This document shows, in pieces, positions 42,662 to 52,351 of a DNA stretch of 64,000 nt. The stretch covers positions 1 through 64,000 of the forward strand of contig NZ_NJAJ01000026.1 in the NCBI RefSeq assembly GCF_002632825.1, in the 5' to 3' direction. Within the stretch, counting starts at the first letter, position 1. The number at the start of each line of letters is the position of its first letter. This stretch comes from Xenorhabdus stockiae. GTDB taxonomy: Bacteria; Pseudomonadota; Gammaproteobacteria; Enterobacterales; Enterobacteriaceae. Below the pieces are notes generated by a model. The model made no database searches and was not told the DNA's origin. It worked only from the letters and a program-made list of their open reading frames with translations. The position numbers and the translations under genes are program-made.

Positions 42662-42952
42662 TTCAAGAATGGCGTCCATGCTTTTTTTTAAACTTGGGCG
42701 CTACTCTACTTCCCTTCTTTATAAACCACGTCGATTTATCTCTATTTGTTACCTTAATTCTATTCTCTCACGTCTTTTCATTTTCTATCTGTCGAAAAGG
42801 CCTCATTCATGATGTCATAGCGATGAATAATTTTTTCGATGAATCTTCATATGGATTCGGTGATTTTGCTGTTGATAAAACAGCCTTTTAGACGTTAAAC
42901 CAAGCGTTTTGTGCGCAAAGTATTCAAACGGAAAAAAGTTGCGAGAAATTGT
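42662..42952. other. Non-coding region between csrA and the tRNA cluster
   Basis: This AT-rich stretch has only short overlapping frames without recognisable content or ribosome sites. I see no terminator with a clear T-run directly after csrA. Confidence 0.5.
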
Positions 42953-42980
42953 TTGACTTATCAGGCTGGGAAAGTAATAT
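42953..42980 (+). promoter_or_regulatory. Promoter of the tRNA-Ser/tRNA-Arg operon
   Basis: TTGACT (42953-42958), a 16-bp spacer and TAATAT (42975-42980) form a good sigma-70 promoter. It is followed by the GC-rich GTGCGCC, the discriminator type linked to stringent control of stable RNA genes. The distance to the tRNA-Ser gene is about 125 bp. Confidence 0.8.
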
Positions 42981-43106
42981 GTGCGCCATCGCAACGACGA
43001 ACGGCTTTAAGAAAAGCTTCTGAGTGAGTCTCAGAGGTGAAGCTTAAAAGAGTTATTAAGTGAAAGCTTAAAAACGAAAACCCAAGTCAAGAGTTTTAAA
43101 GCGTAT

Positions 43107-43199
43107 GGTGAGGTGGCCGAGAGGCTGAAGGCGCTCCCCTGCTAAGGGAGTATGTGGTTAAGAGCTGCATCGAGGGTTCGAATCCCTCCCTCACCGCCA
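43107..43199 (+). tRNA. serV: tRNA-Ser (GCT)
   Basis: The 93-nt gene begins GGTGAGGTGGCCGAGAGG and ends CTCACCGCCA with an encoded CCA. The anticodon GCT is at 43141-43143, and the long variable arm is that of class II tRNA-Ser. It closely matches E. coli serV and holds the same place after csrA. Confidence 0.97.
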
Positions 43200-43286
43200 T
43201 TTTAAAAGCCGCGATTTACTAGGTATATCAATTCTGAACAGTTAGGCAATCAACAGCGCCTGAACAGAACACTGAAAACCGACAAT

Positions 43287-43363
43287 GCATCCGTAGCTCA
43301 GCTGGATAGAGTACTCGGCTACGAACCGAGCGGTCGGAGGTTCGAATCCTCCCGGATGCACCA
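43287..43363 (+). tRNA. tRNA-Arg (ACG), copy 1
   Basis: The 77-nt gene runs from GCATCCGTAGCTCAG to CGGATGCACCA with encoded CCA and anticodon ACG (43321-43323). The A at position 34 is expected to become inosine and read CGU/CGC/CGA. It is the first of four identical copies, equivalent to the argVYZQ group of E. coli. Confidence 0.97.
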
Positions 43364-43450
43364 TATTAAATATATCCGATTTGTCGGGTATTCAATTCTG
43401 GAAAATCGGGTAAGCAACAGCACCTGAACAGAAAATAAGAAATTGACGAT

Positions 43451-43527
43451 GCATCCGTAGCTCAGCTGGATAGAGTACTCGGCTACGAACCGAGCGGTCG
43501 GAGGTTCGAATCCTCCCGGATGCACCA
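43451..43527 (+). tRNA. tRNA-Arg (ACG), copy 2
   Basis: This gene is identical in sequence to copy 1 (77 nt, encoded CCA, anticodon ACG). It starts 164 bp after the start of copy 1. Confidence 0.97.
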
Positions 43528-43614
43528 TATTAAATATATCTGATTTATCGGGTATTTAATTCTGGAAAATCGGGTAAGCAACAGCACCTGAACAGAACAT
43601 AAGAAATTGACGAT

Positions 43615-43691
43615 GCATCCGTAGCTCAGCTGGATAGAGTACTCGGCTACGAACCGAGCGGTCGGAGGTTCGAATCCTCCCGGATGCACCA
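43615..43691 (+). tRNA. tRNA-Arg (ACG), copy 3
   Basis: This gene is identical in sequence to copy 1 (77 nt, encoded CCA, anticodon ACG). It starts 164 bp after the start of copy 2. Confidence 0.97.
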
Positions 43692-43777
43692 TATTAAATA
43701 TATCCGATTTGTCGGGTATTCAATTCTGGAAAATCGGGTAGCGACAGCACCTGAACAGAACATAAGAAATTGACGAT

Positions 43778-43854
43778 GCATCCGTAGCTCAGCTGGATAG
43801 AGTACTCGGCTACGAACCGAGCGGTCGGAGGTTCGAATCCTCCCGGATGCACCA
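43778..43854 (+). tRNA. tRNA-Arg (ACG), copy 4
   Basis: This gene is identical in sequence to copy 1 (77 nt, encoded CCA, anticodon ACG). It starts 163 bp after the start of copy 3, its preceding spacer being one base shorter. Confidence 0.97.
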
Positions 43855-43862
43855 TATTAGAT

Positions 43863-43898
43863 AAACCCCTGCCTTAATAGGCGGGGGTTTTTCGTTTT
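43863..43898 (+). terminator. Terminator of the tRNA operon
   Basis: The stem AAACCCCTGCCT / AGGCGGGGGTTT with a 4-nt loop and one mismatch is followed by TTCGTTTT. It ends the serV-tRNA-Arg transcript. Confidence 0.9.
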
Positions 43899-44050
43899 GG
43901 TTTTTATACATTATATTTATTTTATCATTTAGTGTTTGTATTTTGTTCAATAACATATCTTCATCGCTATGTAGTCAGCGACAATTTGGCTTGTTTGATA
44001 TAAAGTAAGTGCTCAATAATCATCTTATTAAAACTCCACGGGAGGTCAAA

Positions 44051-45610
44051 TTGATCCCGGATGTATCAAAAGCATTGTCATGGTTAGAGGCAAATCCAGC
44101 CGTGTTAGATGGCATTTGTCGCGGTATTGAACGTGAAACATTGCGTGTTACTCCAGACGGTCATTTAGCTATGACAAAGCATCCAGAATCGCTAGGTGCT
44201 TCTTTAACACATAAATGGATTACAACTGATTTTGCTGAGTCTTTGTTGGAGTTTATCACCCCTGTTGATAGTGATATAAAAAGAACTATAGATTTTCTTA
44301 AAGACTTACACCGATACACTGCTAAGAATCTGGTTAATGAAAAAAACTGGCCTTTAAGTATGCCATGCTTCATTGGTAAGGAAGATGACATTACGCTGGC
44401 ACAGTATGGCCAATCCAATATCGGGCGTTTTAAGACCCTGTATAGGGAGGGGTTGAAAAATCGTTATGGTGCATTGATGCAGACCATCTCTGGCGTGCAC
44501 TATAATTTTTCACTACCAATCAACTTCTGGCAGGCATGGCTAGGTGTAAAAGATGCAGAAAGTGGTAAAGAACAAATTTCAGCAGGATATTTTAAACTGA
44601 TCCGCAATTACTATCGGTTCGGTTGGGTAATCCCATACTTGTTTGGTGCATCACCGGCAATTTGTTCCTCGTTTTTACGCGGGAGAGATACTGCGTTATC
44701 CTTTGAGCAGACTGAAAAAGGAACTTGTTATTTACCCTATGCGACTTCTTTGAGAATGAGTGACTTAGGGTATACCAACAAATCGCAGAGTGATTTGAAT
44801 ATTACTTTTAATAGCCTTCATACATATGTAGAAGGTCTTAAAAAAGCAATTCACAAGCCGTCGGATGAGTTTGCAGCACTGGGCCTTAAAAAAGATGGTA
44901 AGTATCTACAGCTGAATACGAACGTTCTTCAGATAGAGAATGAGCTATATGCACCTATACGTCCTAAACGAGTTGCTGAAGAAGGAGAAACGCCTTCAGA
45001 TGCTTTACTTCGTGGAGGGGTGGAATATATTGAAGTTCGTTCACTAGATATCAATCCATTCACATCGATCGGCGTTGATGAAACCCAGATCCGTTTTCTG
45101 GATTTATTTCTGATATGGTGTGCAGTGGCTGATTCGCCTGAAATGAGTAGTGAAGAGTTGGATTGTTGCCGTAAAAACTGGAATAAAGTGATCCTGGAAG
45201 GACGTAGACCGGATCTTAATGTTGGTATTGGCCATGGGATTGAATTGCAACCGCTCAAGGTAGTTGGTCTGGAATTATTTGCAGATCTGGAACGTGTTGC
45301 TGAGGTCTTGGACAGTTGCTCCGGGTCACAATATCAGTCAGTTTGTAAGGAATTGGTTGGTATGTTTGAAGATCCATCGCTGACATTTTCTGCCCGTGTA
45401 TTAGAACGGATGAAAAATCAGGGGATTGATGGTTTTGGGTTGGAACTGGCTAATAAATATTATCTGGAACTAGTCAACGAGCCGTATAGTATACTCAATG
45501 ATGAACGTTTTTCTGCGGAGCGTGAAGCTTCCGTAGAGCGACAACGTAATTTGGAACAGCAAGACAACATGAGTTTTGATGATTATCTAAAATTACATGC
45601 AGAGTCTTAA
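44051..45610 (+). CDS. gshA: Glutamate-cysteine ligase GshA
   Basis: The 519-residue product (E. coli 518) joins glutamate and cysteine in the first step of glutathione synthesis. Conserved blocks include [38 protein letters not shown] and [13 protein letters not shown] choose a TTG start at 44051 because GGAGG lies 5 bp upstream and the family begins at IPDVS; E. coli gshA also starts with TTG. The frame open from an upstream GTG at 44009 would add 14 residues of no family match. luxS follows. Confidence 0.96.
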   Translation: MIPDVSKALSWLEANPAVLDGICRGIERETLRVTPDGHLAMTKHPESLGASLTHKWITTDFAESLLEFITPVDSDIKRTIDFLKDLHRYTAKNLVNEKNWPLSMPCFIGKEDDITLAQYGQSNIGRFKTLYREGLKNRYGALMQTISGVHYNFSLPINFWQAWLGVKDAESGKEQISAGYFKLIRNYYRFGWVIPYLFGASPAICSSFLRGRDTALSFEQTEKGTCYLPYATSLRMSDLGYTNKSQSDLNITFNSLHTYVEGLKKAIHKPSDEFAALGLKKDGKYLQLNTNVLQIENELYAPIRPKRVAEEGETPSDALLRGGVEYIEVRSLDINPFTSIGVDETQIRFLDLFLIWCAVADSPEMSSEELDCCRKNWNKVILEGRRPDLNVGIGHGIELQPLKVVGLELFADLERVAEVLDSCSGSQYQSVCKELVGMFEDPSLTFSARVLERMKNQGIDGFGLELANKYYLELVNEPYSILNDERFSAEREASVERQRNLEQQDNMSFDDYLKLHAES

Positions 45611-45621
45611 AAAATAAAAAT

Positions 45622-45639
45622 GGCCACCGAGTGGTGGCC
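45622..45639. terminator. Hairpin after gshA
   Basis: The stem GGCCACC / GGTGGCC with a 4-nt loop lies 12 bp after the gshA stop codon. It has no T-run, so it is at best a weak terminator or an mRNA 3' stabiliser. Confidence 0.5.
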
Positions 45640-45782
45640 GAATTAAAAAAGTCTCTTAGAAAAATAAGGATGATAACAATTTTGCGCGTCTTCATTAATT
45701 AAGACCTGCTGTAATTAAAAAGGTTTCATTTATCTGAAAAAATTTTTCGTAAAAAAATCTGATGTCTGAGGAGAATAAGATC

Positions 45783-46298
45783 ATGCCTTTATTGGACAGT
45801 TTTACCGTTGACCATACGCGTATGTCTGCACCAGCCGTTAGAGTTGCCAAGACGATGAAAACACCTCACGGTGATACTATCACAGTATTTGACCTACGTT
45901 TTTGTATTCCTAACAAAGAAGTCATGCCAGAAAAAGGCATTCACACACTTGAACACTTGTTTGCCGGTTTTATGCGCAACCACCTGAATGGCGCTGGAGT
46001 TGAAATTATCGATATTTCTCCAATGGGATGCCGTACTGGTTTTTACATGAGCTTAATTGGCGCTCCAGATGAATCCAAAGTTGCTGAAGCATGGAAAGGT
46101 GCGATGGCTGATGTACTGAAAGTCCAGGATCAGAAACAAATTCCTGAATTGAATGTTTATCAGTGTGGTACTTATGAAATGCATTCTTTGCAGGAAGCAC
46201 AGGATATTGCCCGCCACATTCTGGATGCAGATGTTCGTGTTAATAAAAATGATGAACTGGCTTTACCGGAAGAGAAACTGGTTGAACTGCAAGTGTAG
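45783..46298 (+). CDS. luxS: S-ribosylhomocysteine lyase LuxS
   Basis: The 171-residue enzyme equals E. coli LuxS. It cleaves S-ribosylhomocysteine to homocysteine and DPD, the precursor of autoinducer AI-2. The metal ligands His54, His58 (in HTLEH) and Cys128 are all present. The start MPLLDSF follows GAGGAGAATAAGATC; the upstream in-frame ATG at 45762 overlaps the ribosome site. Confidence 0.98.
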   Translation: MPLLDSFTVDHTRMSAPAVRVAKTMKTPHGDTITVFDLRFCIPNKEVMPEKGIHTLEHLFAGFMRNHLNGAGVEIIDISPMGCRTGFYMSLIGAPDESKVAEAWKGAMADVLKVQDQKQIPELNVYQCGTYEMHSLQEAQDIARHILDADVRVNKNDELALPEEKLVELQV

Positions 46299-46337
46299 TG
46301 TGAGTTGAATTAAGCTGAATATAGTAAGACTTGTTAT

Positions 46338-46369
46338 TCTGGCCGTAAAAATACTGTTCTACGGCCAGA
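46338..46369. terminator. Bidirectional hairpin between luxS and corB
   Basis: The perfect 10-bp stem TCTGGCCGTA / TACGGCCAGA lies between the two convergent stop codons. It is followed by TTTGTTGTG on the + side. Confidence 0.75.
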
Positions 46370-46385
46370 TTTGTTGTGTTATCAA

Positions 46386-47681
46386 TCAGCTGCTGGCTTT
46401 AGTATTTTTAGCAGCTCCTTTCTTCATCGGTGTTACACGTACTTTTTTGATAACATTGTCATTGACAGAAAGAATTTCAAAATTGTAATCGTTGATCTGC
46501 ACCTGAACATTCAATTCCGGGATTTCGCCTAACTCTTCCAGAATCATACCGTTCATTGTTCGCGGCCCGTCAGCCGGCAGTGTCCAGTCAAATGCTTTAT
46601 TTAATTCACGGATATTGGCTGTACCGTCCACCAGAACCGTACCATCACTTTGAGGCAAGACTTCTTCTGCCAGAGAAGGAGACATAGAGGTGGTAAAATC
46701 ACCAACGATTTCTTCCAGAATGTCTTCTACTGTCACTAGCCCCTGAATGTCCCCATACTCATCAACAGCCAGACTCGCTTTTTGCTTATTACGCTGAAAG
46801 TTAACCAACTGAGCATTTAATGGTGTACTGACAGGAATGAAATAAATTTTATCCGCAGCTCTGATCAGATTTTTTTTCGTAAATTCTTTTTTCTCCATCA
46901 TGAGACGGTAGGCTTCACGCACACGCAGCATGCCAATAGCATCATCCAGTGAATTCCGGTACAACACAATTCTGCCATGTGGTGAATGTGTCAACTGGCG
47001 TATAACGGATTTCCAGTCATCATTAATATCAATGCCGACAATTTCATTACGGGGAACCATAATGTCACCAACAGTGACTTTCTCAAGATCCAGTATCGAG
47101 ATCAGCATATCCTGATTACGGCGTGAGAGGTTGGTGTTTGATTCATTAACAATTGTTCTCAGTTCATCTTTACTGACTGAGTCATTACGAATGCCAGAAG
47201 CTTTGATCCCCAGACAGCGCATAAACAGTAAAGTAATCTTATTAAATGCCCATACAAGCGGCAGCATGATTTTCTGTAGTGGGCGCAATAATAAACTGCT
47301 TGGAAAGGCAACTTTTTCCGGGTATAGCGCTGCTATAGTTTTAGGCATAACTTCCGCGAAAACCAGAATCACAAAAGTCAGTATCCCGGTTGCGATTGCA
47401 ACGCCGGCATCGCCATAAAGACGCATACCTACAATGGTAGCCAGTGAAGATGCCAGAATATTGACAAGGTTATTACCGATCAGGATCAGGCTGATTAGCC
47501 TGTCAGGATGGCGCAGCAGTGATTCCACTCTCCGTGCAGGATTGCTACCTTGTTTAGCTAAATGACGTAAGCGATAACGGTTTATTGTCATCATGCCGGT
47601 TTCTGAGGCAGAAAAGTAGGCAGAAATGATAACCATGATGACAAGAACAATAATTAATGTGCCTGTTGAGACATGCTCCAA
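46386..47681 (-). CDS. corB: CorB/YfjD-type membrane protein (CNNM/CorC family, magnesium-related)
   Basis: The 431-residue protein has an N-terminal DUF21 transmembrane domain (about residues 1-180, with SASETGMMTINRYRLRHL), a CBS-domain pair (VGDIMVPRNEIVGID and VDEYGDIQGLVTVEDILEEIVGD regions) and a C-terminal CorC/HlyC domain. It corresponds to E. coli YfjD (CorB), linked to magnesium/cobalt export or resistance. ypjD lies 42 bp upstream on the same strand, as in E. coli. Confidence 0.92.
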   Translation of the reverse strand: MEHVSTGTLIIVLVIMVIISAYFSASETGMMTINRYRLRHLAKQGSNPARRVESLLRHPDRLISLILIGNNLVNILASSLATIVGMRLYGDAGVAIATGILTFVILVFAEVMPKTIAALYPEKVAFPSSLLLRPLQKIMLPLVWAFNKITLLFMRCLGIKASGIRNDSVSKDELRTIVNESNTNLSRRNQDMLISILDLEKVTVGDIMVPRNEIVGIDINDDWKSVIRQLTHSPHGRIVLYRNSLDDAIGMLRVREAYRLMMEKKEFTKKNLIRAADKIYFIPVSTPLNAQLVNFQRNKQKASLAVDEYGDIQGLVTVEDILEEIVGDFTTSMSPSLAEEVLPQSDGTVLVDGTANIRELNKAFDWTLPADGPRTMNGMILEELGEIPELNVQVQINDYNFEILSVNDNVIKKVRVTPMKKGAAKNTKASS

Positions 47682-47723
47682 AGCAGAGTTCCTTCCTAAT
47701 GTTTATATAAGCTGGCTGCGGGT

Positions 47724-48515
47724 TTAATAAGTCACGAATTCCTGCAACAACCTGCTACCAAAAAAAGCAAGTGTCAGGATAAATGCACCAATCAAATTAA
47801 ACCAAATAACACGTTTACCGCGCCATCCCTCACGATAATGTCCCCAAAGCAAAATGATATAGATAAACCATGCGAGGAGGGACAAAACCGATTTATGGAT
47901 ATTTTCTTTATTGAAAACATTATCCATATACATGATGCCCGTACATAACGTCAATGTTAGTAAAACTACACCAACCTGGATAATGTGAAACATTTTGCGC
48001 TCAATCGTCATTAACGGGGGCATTCCCGGTGAGAAAGTGAGCTTTTTCTTTTTCAGACGATTATCCAGCCAGCTAATCTGTAGCGCATAAAGTGCTGCAA
48101 TCAGTAACGTGGCATATCCCAGTAATGCCAGCCCAATGTGTATAAATAGGCCAATGCTTCCTTCAAGATGAGTAATGAATTCACCGGGTACCATGCTTGC
48201 CAGTATCAAATTTATCACGGCAAAGCTGTAAACAATCGGTAGTAAAAACCAGGCACGACCACGAAAGGCAACAATCGTCATGATGATACAGACCAGTAAG
48301 CTGACTATAGAACCTAAATTCAGCAAGGTCAGATTTTGGCCACTACTGACATGGAACACCTGATATTTTAGGGATATCCCATGATTGAAGAGAGCGACAA
48401 TTGCGAAAAGCAGAGCCAGTTTTTGATAACTGTTTTGTTGCCGCAATAAGCCCGGAACAATGAGTGTCAGGCTAATGAGATAAGCAAGTGAGGCAATGAT
48501 TGAAAATACTGGCAT
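47724..48515 (-). CDS. ypjD: Inner-membrane protein YpjD (CcsA-like)
   Basis: The 263-residue protein has about eight membrane segments and belongs to the cytochrome-c-assembly (CcsA/ResC-like) fold group. It matches E. coli YpjD, sometimes called CorE; its function is not established. It is divergent from ffh and upstream of corB. Confidence 0.9.
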   Translation of the reverse strand: MPVFSIIASLAYLISLTLIVPGLLRQQNSYQKLALLFAIVALFNHGISLKYQVFHVSSGQNLTLLNLGSIVSLLVCIIMTIVAFRGRAWFLLPIVYSFAVINLILASMVPGEFITHLEGSIGLFIHIGLALLGYATLLIAALYALQISWLDNRLKKKKLTFSPGMPPLMTIERKMFHIIQVGVVLLTLTLCTGIMYMDNVFNKENIHKSVLSLLAWFIYIILLWGHYREGWRGKRVIWFNLIGAFILTLAFFGSRLLQEFVTY

Positions 48516-48703
48516 AAAGTTTTTCGTTTTCGCAATAGTATTAGAGTTAACTTAAAATTTAAGTATACCGTCAGCGAGGATAGCCTCCAACCGTTGTTAA
48601 TCATACTTGGGAATCTCTTTGCAGAGATTACATAATCATCGTGTTATAATTCACTAAATTTGCCTTACAGGTAGACCCACTTGTAGATATCTGAGCTGAG
48701 ACA

Positions 48704-50065
48704 ATGTTTGATAATTTAACTGACAGACTATCGCGCACATTGCGCAATATCAGCGGTCGTGGACGGCTGACTGAAGACAATATTAAAGATACGCTGCGCG
48801 AAGTTCGCATGGCTTTACTTGAAGCGGATGTTGCGTTACCTGTAGTGCGTGATTTCATTTCAAGAGTCAAAGAAAGCGCGGTAGGACATGAAGTTAACAA
48901 AAGTCTAACCCCCGGGCAGGAATTCGTCAAAATTGTTCAAAATGAACTGATAAAGGCGATGGGTGAGGTGAACAGCGAATTGAATCTTGCTGTTCAGCCC
49001 CCGGCAGTCATTCTGATGGCGGGTTTGCAGGGGGCCGGTAAGACAACCAGCGTTGCAAAACTGGGTAAGTTGCTGAAAGAAAAAAGTAAGAAAAAAGTAC
49101 TGGTTGTTTCTGCTGACGTATATCGCCCGGCAGCGATCAAGCAGCTTGAAACGTTGTCAGAAACCGTCGGAATTGATTTTTTCCCGTCAGACCCACAAGA
49201 AAAACCGGTTGATATTGTTAATAAAGCCACCCAGCATGCCAAACTGAAATTCTATGATGTGCTTTTGGTCGATACAGCAGGGCGTCTGCATGTCGATGAA
49301 GCCATGATGGATGAAATTAAAGACGTTCATGCAGCAATCAAACCTATTGAAACCCTGTTCGTTGTCGATGCAATGACGGGGCAGGATGCTGCAAACACGG
49401 CTAAAGCATTTAATGAAGCGTTACCACTGACAGGGGTTGTACTGACTAAAGTCGATGGTGATGCTCGTGGCGGTGCTGCACTTTCTATCCGGCATATTAC
49501 GGGTAAGCCAATTAAATTCCTTGGTGTTGGTGAAAAGACTGATGCTCTGGAGCCTTTCCATCCTGACCGCATTGCATCGCGGATTCTAGGGATGGGCGAT
49601 ATGCTCTCCTTAATTGAAGAGATCGAAAGCAAAGTTGATCGAAGTCAGGCGGAAAAACTGGCATCAAAACTGAAAAAAGGTGATGGTTTTGATTTAACTG
49701 ATTTTCTTGATCAGCTTAAGCAAATGCGCAATATGGGCGGTATGGCGAGTATGCTGAGCAAGATGCCGGGCATGTCTCAGGTTCCTGATGCTGTCAAATC
49801 TCAAATGGATGACAAAGTTCTGGTTAAGATGGAAGCCATCATCAATTCAATGACCCGCAAGGAACGTGAAAAGCCGGAAATTATCAAAGGATCGCGCAAA
49901 CGCCGTATTGCAATGGGTTCCGGTACTCAGGTGCAGGATGTTAACCGTTTACTGAAACAGTTTGATGAAATGCAGCGCATGATGAAAAAAATGAAGAAGG
50001 GTGGAATGGCAAAAATGATGCGGAGCATGAAAGGCATGCTGCCACCTGGTTTCATGGGGCGATAA
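48704..50065 (+). CDS. ffh: Signal recognition particle protein Ffh
   Basis: The 453-residue GTPase equals E. coli Ffh. It binds 4.5S RNA and signal sequences and targets ribosomes to FtsY. The N domain (1-90) and G domain (G1 GLQGAGKTT near residues 105-113, DTAGR, TKVDG) are intact, as is the methionine-rich M domain ([18 protein letters not shown]). The M-domain RNA-binding helix [15 protein letters not shown] is conserved. Confidence 0.98.
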   Translation: MFDNLTDRLSRTLRNISGRGRLTEDNIKDTLREVRMALLEADVALPVVRDFISRVKESAVGHEVNKSLTPGQEFVKIVQNELIKAMGEVNSELNLAVQPPAVILMAGLQGAGKTTSVAKLGKLLKEKSKKKVLVVSADVYRPAAIKQLETLSETVGIDFFPSDPQEKPVDIVNKATQHAKLKFYDVLLVDTAGRLHVDEAMMDEIKDVHAAIKPIETLFVVDAMTGQDAANTAKAFNEALPLTGVVLTKVDGDARGGAALSIRHITGKPIKFLGVGEKTDALEPFHPDRIASRILGMGDMLSLIEEIESKVDRSQAEKLASKLKKGDGFDLTDFLDQLKQMRNMGGMASMLSKMPGMSQVPDAVKSQMDDKVLVKMEAIINSMTRKEREKPEIIKGSRKRRIAMGSGTQVQDVNRLLKQFDEMQRMMKKMKKGGMAKMMRSMKGMLPPGFMGR

Positions 50066-50147
50066 TCAACAAATTTCGAAAGAAAATGCTCTTTGGATTG
50101 CTTTTTGCGCCAAAGTGAGTAAAATTTTCGGGCTTTTTCATGGACAG

Positions 50148-50183
50148 CCGGACTCCGTTCCTCGATGGAGTCTGGTTGTTTTG
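50148..50183 (+). terminator. Hairpin in the ffh-rpsP gap (terminator or attenuator)
   Basis: The stem CCGGACTCC / GGAGTCTGG, with one G-U pair and a 10-nt loop, is followed by TTGTTTTG. It lies 20-55 bp before rpsP, so it either ends ffh transcription or attenuates the ribosomal operon. Confidence 0.65.
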
Positions 50184-50201
50184 ATAACTAATGAGGATGT
50201 T

Positions 50202-50450
50202 ATGGTAACAATTCGTTTAGCTCGTGGTGGCGCTAAAAAGCGTCCGTTTTATCAAGTAGTAGTGACCGACAGCCGCAATGCGCGTGATGGTCGCTTCATT
50301 GAGCGCGTTGGTTTCTTCAACCCTATCGCATCAGGGAATGCTGAAGCTCTGCGTTTAGATCTGGACCGTATCGAACATTGGGTTGGTCTGGGTGCATCTG
50401 TGTCTGATCGTGTTGCGGCACTGATCAAAGACGCTAAAAAAGCAGCTTAA
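50202..50450 (+). CDS. rpsP: Ribosomal protein bS16
   Basis: The 82-residue protein begins [18 protein letters not shown], as in E. coli S16. It is a 30S assembly protein. GAGG lies before the ATG. The frame open from 50115 is leader. It heads the rpsP-rimM-trmD-rplS operon. Confidence 0.98.
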   Translation: MVTIRLARGGAKKRPFYQVVVTDSRNARDGRFIERVGFFNPIASGNAEALRLDLDRIEHWVGLGASVSDRVAALIKDAKKAA

Positions 50451-50468
50451 TCTGTCGCGGTGGTAACA

Positions 50469-51017
50469 ATGAGCAAACAATCTGGCCTGGAGCACCCTGT
50501 TGATCCAATCGTGTTGGGGAAATTAGGGTCAGCGTACGGCATACGTGGTTGGCTCAGAGTTTTTTCCTCCACCGAACAAGCCGAAGACATCTTTGAATAT
50601 CAGCCGTGGTTTATTCAGCGTTCCGGCCAGTGGCAACACGTTGAGCTGGAAACATGGAAATATCACAATCAGGATTTGATCATCAAAATCAAAGGTATTG
50701 ATGATCGGGATGCCGCTAATTTATTCACTAACAGTGAAGTAGTGGTGGATTCATCCCAATTACCAGCACTGGAAGACGGTGATTATTACTGGAAAGACCT
50801 CACGGGTTGCCAGGTAATCAATACGGCGGGTTATAACCTTGGTATTGTTCAGGATATGATGGAAACCGGGTCTAATGATGTGATGGTAATAAAGGCAAAC
50901 CTGAAAGATGCATTCGGTATCAAGGAGCGGTTGATTCCGTTTCTTGATGGGCAGGTTATCAAGAAAGTTGATCTCGCTACCAAAACTATTGAAGTAGATT
51001 GGGATCCTAGTTTTTAA
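50469..51017 (+). CDS. rimM: Ribosome maturation factor RimM
   Basis: The 182-residue protein equals E. coli RimM. It binds uS19 and helps mature the 30S head. An N-terminal RimM domain ([19 protein letters not shown]) and a C-terminal PRC-barrel ([12 protein letters not shown]) are present. ATG at 50469 is preferred over a GTG at 50460 by family alignment. Confidence 0.97.
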   Translation: MSKQSGLEHPVDPIVLGKLGSAYGIRGWLRVFSSTEQAEDIFEYQPWFIQRSGQWQHVELETWKYHNQDLIIKIKGIDDRDAANLFTNSEVVVDSSQLPALEDGDYYWKDLTGCQVINTAGYNLGIVQDMMETGSNDVMVIKANLKDAFGIKERLIPFLDGQVIKKVDLATKTIEVDWDPSF

Positions 51018-51051
51018 TCTCCGGTAAACCGGTTGAGAAGTGGGACGCTAT

Positions 51052-51804
51052 ATGTGGATTGGGGTAATTAGCCTGTTTCCTGAAATGTTCCGCGCAATAA
51101 CCGATTACGGGGTAACTGGTCGGGCAGTGAAAAATGGCCTGCTCAGTATCGATTGCTGGAGTCCGCGGGATTTTACCTACGACAGGCATCGTACTGTGGA
51201 TGACCGCCCTTATGGTGGTGGTCCTGGCATGCTGATGATGGTACAACCATTACGGGAAGCCATACAGGCAGCTAAAGCAGCGGCTGGTGTTGGTGCAAAG
51301 GTGATATATCTTTCACCTCAGGGGCGTAAACTCGACCAACAGGGAGTTTGCGAGCTGGCAGCAAATGAGAAATTAATTCTGGTTTGCGGTCGTTATGAAG
51401 GTATTGATGAGCGCGTTATCCAAACCGAAATTGACGAAGAATGGTCTATCGGTGATTACGTTCTCAGCGGGGGAGAACTTCCTGCGATGACAATGATTGA
51501 TTCCATATCCCGGTTTATTCCAGGGGTGTTGGGGCGTCAGGCATCGGCAGAAGAGGACTCGTTTGCTGACGGGCTGTTGGATTGCCCGCATTATACCCGC
51601 CCTGAAGTGTTGGATGGGATGGAAGTCCCGGCAGTTTTACTGTCAGGAAATCATGCCCAAATTGATCGCTGGCGCTTGAAACAATCACTGGGTCGTACTT
51701 GGCTAAGAAGGCCCGAACTTCTAGAAAGCCTAGCTCTGACTGACGAGCAAAGGATGTTGCTGGCTGAATTCCAACAGGAATATCAGGATCAGGCAACGAA
51801 TTAA
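51052..51804 (+). CDS. trmD: tRNA (guanine-N1)-methyltransferase TrmD
   Basis: The 250-residue enzyme methylates G37 of tRNAs reading CUN, CCN and CGG, preventing frameshifts. It has the SPOUT trefoil-knot blocks [27 protein letters not shown] and [14 protein letters not shown]. The family start is MWIG at 51052; a GTG at 51040 would add four residues. It lies 34 bp after rimM. Confidence 0.97.
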   Translation: MWIGVISLFPEMFRAITDYGVTGRAVKNGLLSIDCWSPRDFTYDRHRTVDDRPYGGGPGMLMMVQPLREAIQAAKAAAGVGAKVIYLSPQGRKLDQQGVCELAANEKLILVCGRYEGIDERVIQTEIDEEWSIGDYVLSGGELPAMTMIDSISRFIPGVLGRQASAEEDSFADGLLDCPHYTRPEVLDGMEVPAVLLSGNHAQIDRWRLKQSLGRTWLRRPELLESLALTDEQRMLLAEFQQEYQDQATN

Positions 51805-51853
51805 TCTAGACATATCCAATAAAGGAATGTCTCTGATATATCAGTTTACCTAG

Positions 51854-52222
<369 letters not shown>

Positions 52223-52249
52223 TACGCTTTTGCTACATCCGAAAGTTAT

Positions 52250-52275
52250 AGGCCAGCAATTTGCTGGCCTTTTTA
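52250..52275 (+). terminator. Terminator of the rpsP-rplS operon
   Basis: The near-perfect stem AGGCCAGCAA / TTGCTGGCCT is followed by TTTTTAG. It ends the ribosomal operon. Confidence 0.93.
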
Positions 52276-52299
52276 GTTTCTCTATTTTTTCTCTTTCAG

Positions 52300-52332
52300 A
52301 AAAATAAATAGCCCGCAATCAGCGAGCTATTC
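52300..52332 (-). terminator. Terminator of the dcuB-like gene
   Basis: Read on the minus strand, AATAGCTCGC / GCGGGCTATT (one mismatch) is followed by TATTTTT. It lies directly after the dcuB-like stop codon. Confidence 0.85.
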
Positions 52333-52351
52333 TGTCAGTCCACACCGTGGA

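Larger units (their letters stand above)
43287..43854 (+). repeat. Tandem array of four about 164-bp tRNA-Arg units
   Basis: Not only the tRNA genes but also the three spacers (86-87 bp, from TATTAAATATATC to TTGACGAT) are nearly identical, differing at a handful of positions and one deletion. The spacer after tRNA-Ser is a more diverged version. This points to unit duplication followed by gene conversion. Confidence 0.95.

Noticed and set aside
42579-42891. Short frames after csrA (to 42812 and 42891)
   Set aside because: They overlap csrA in another frame or lack ribosome sites and family resemblance; the region looks non-coding.
43319-43692. Two antisense frames, both encoding proteins that begin [18 protein letters not shown]
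   Set aside because: They are the reverse complement of the tRNA-Arg genes and their spacers. Such frames are often mis-annotated as hypothetical proteins.
43287-43854. Regular repeats that could suggest a CRISPR array
   Set aside because: The repeated unit is a 77-nt tRNA-Arg gene with cloverleaf features and encoded CCA, and the spacers are near-identical rather than unique.
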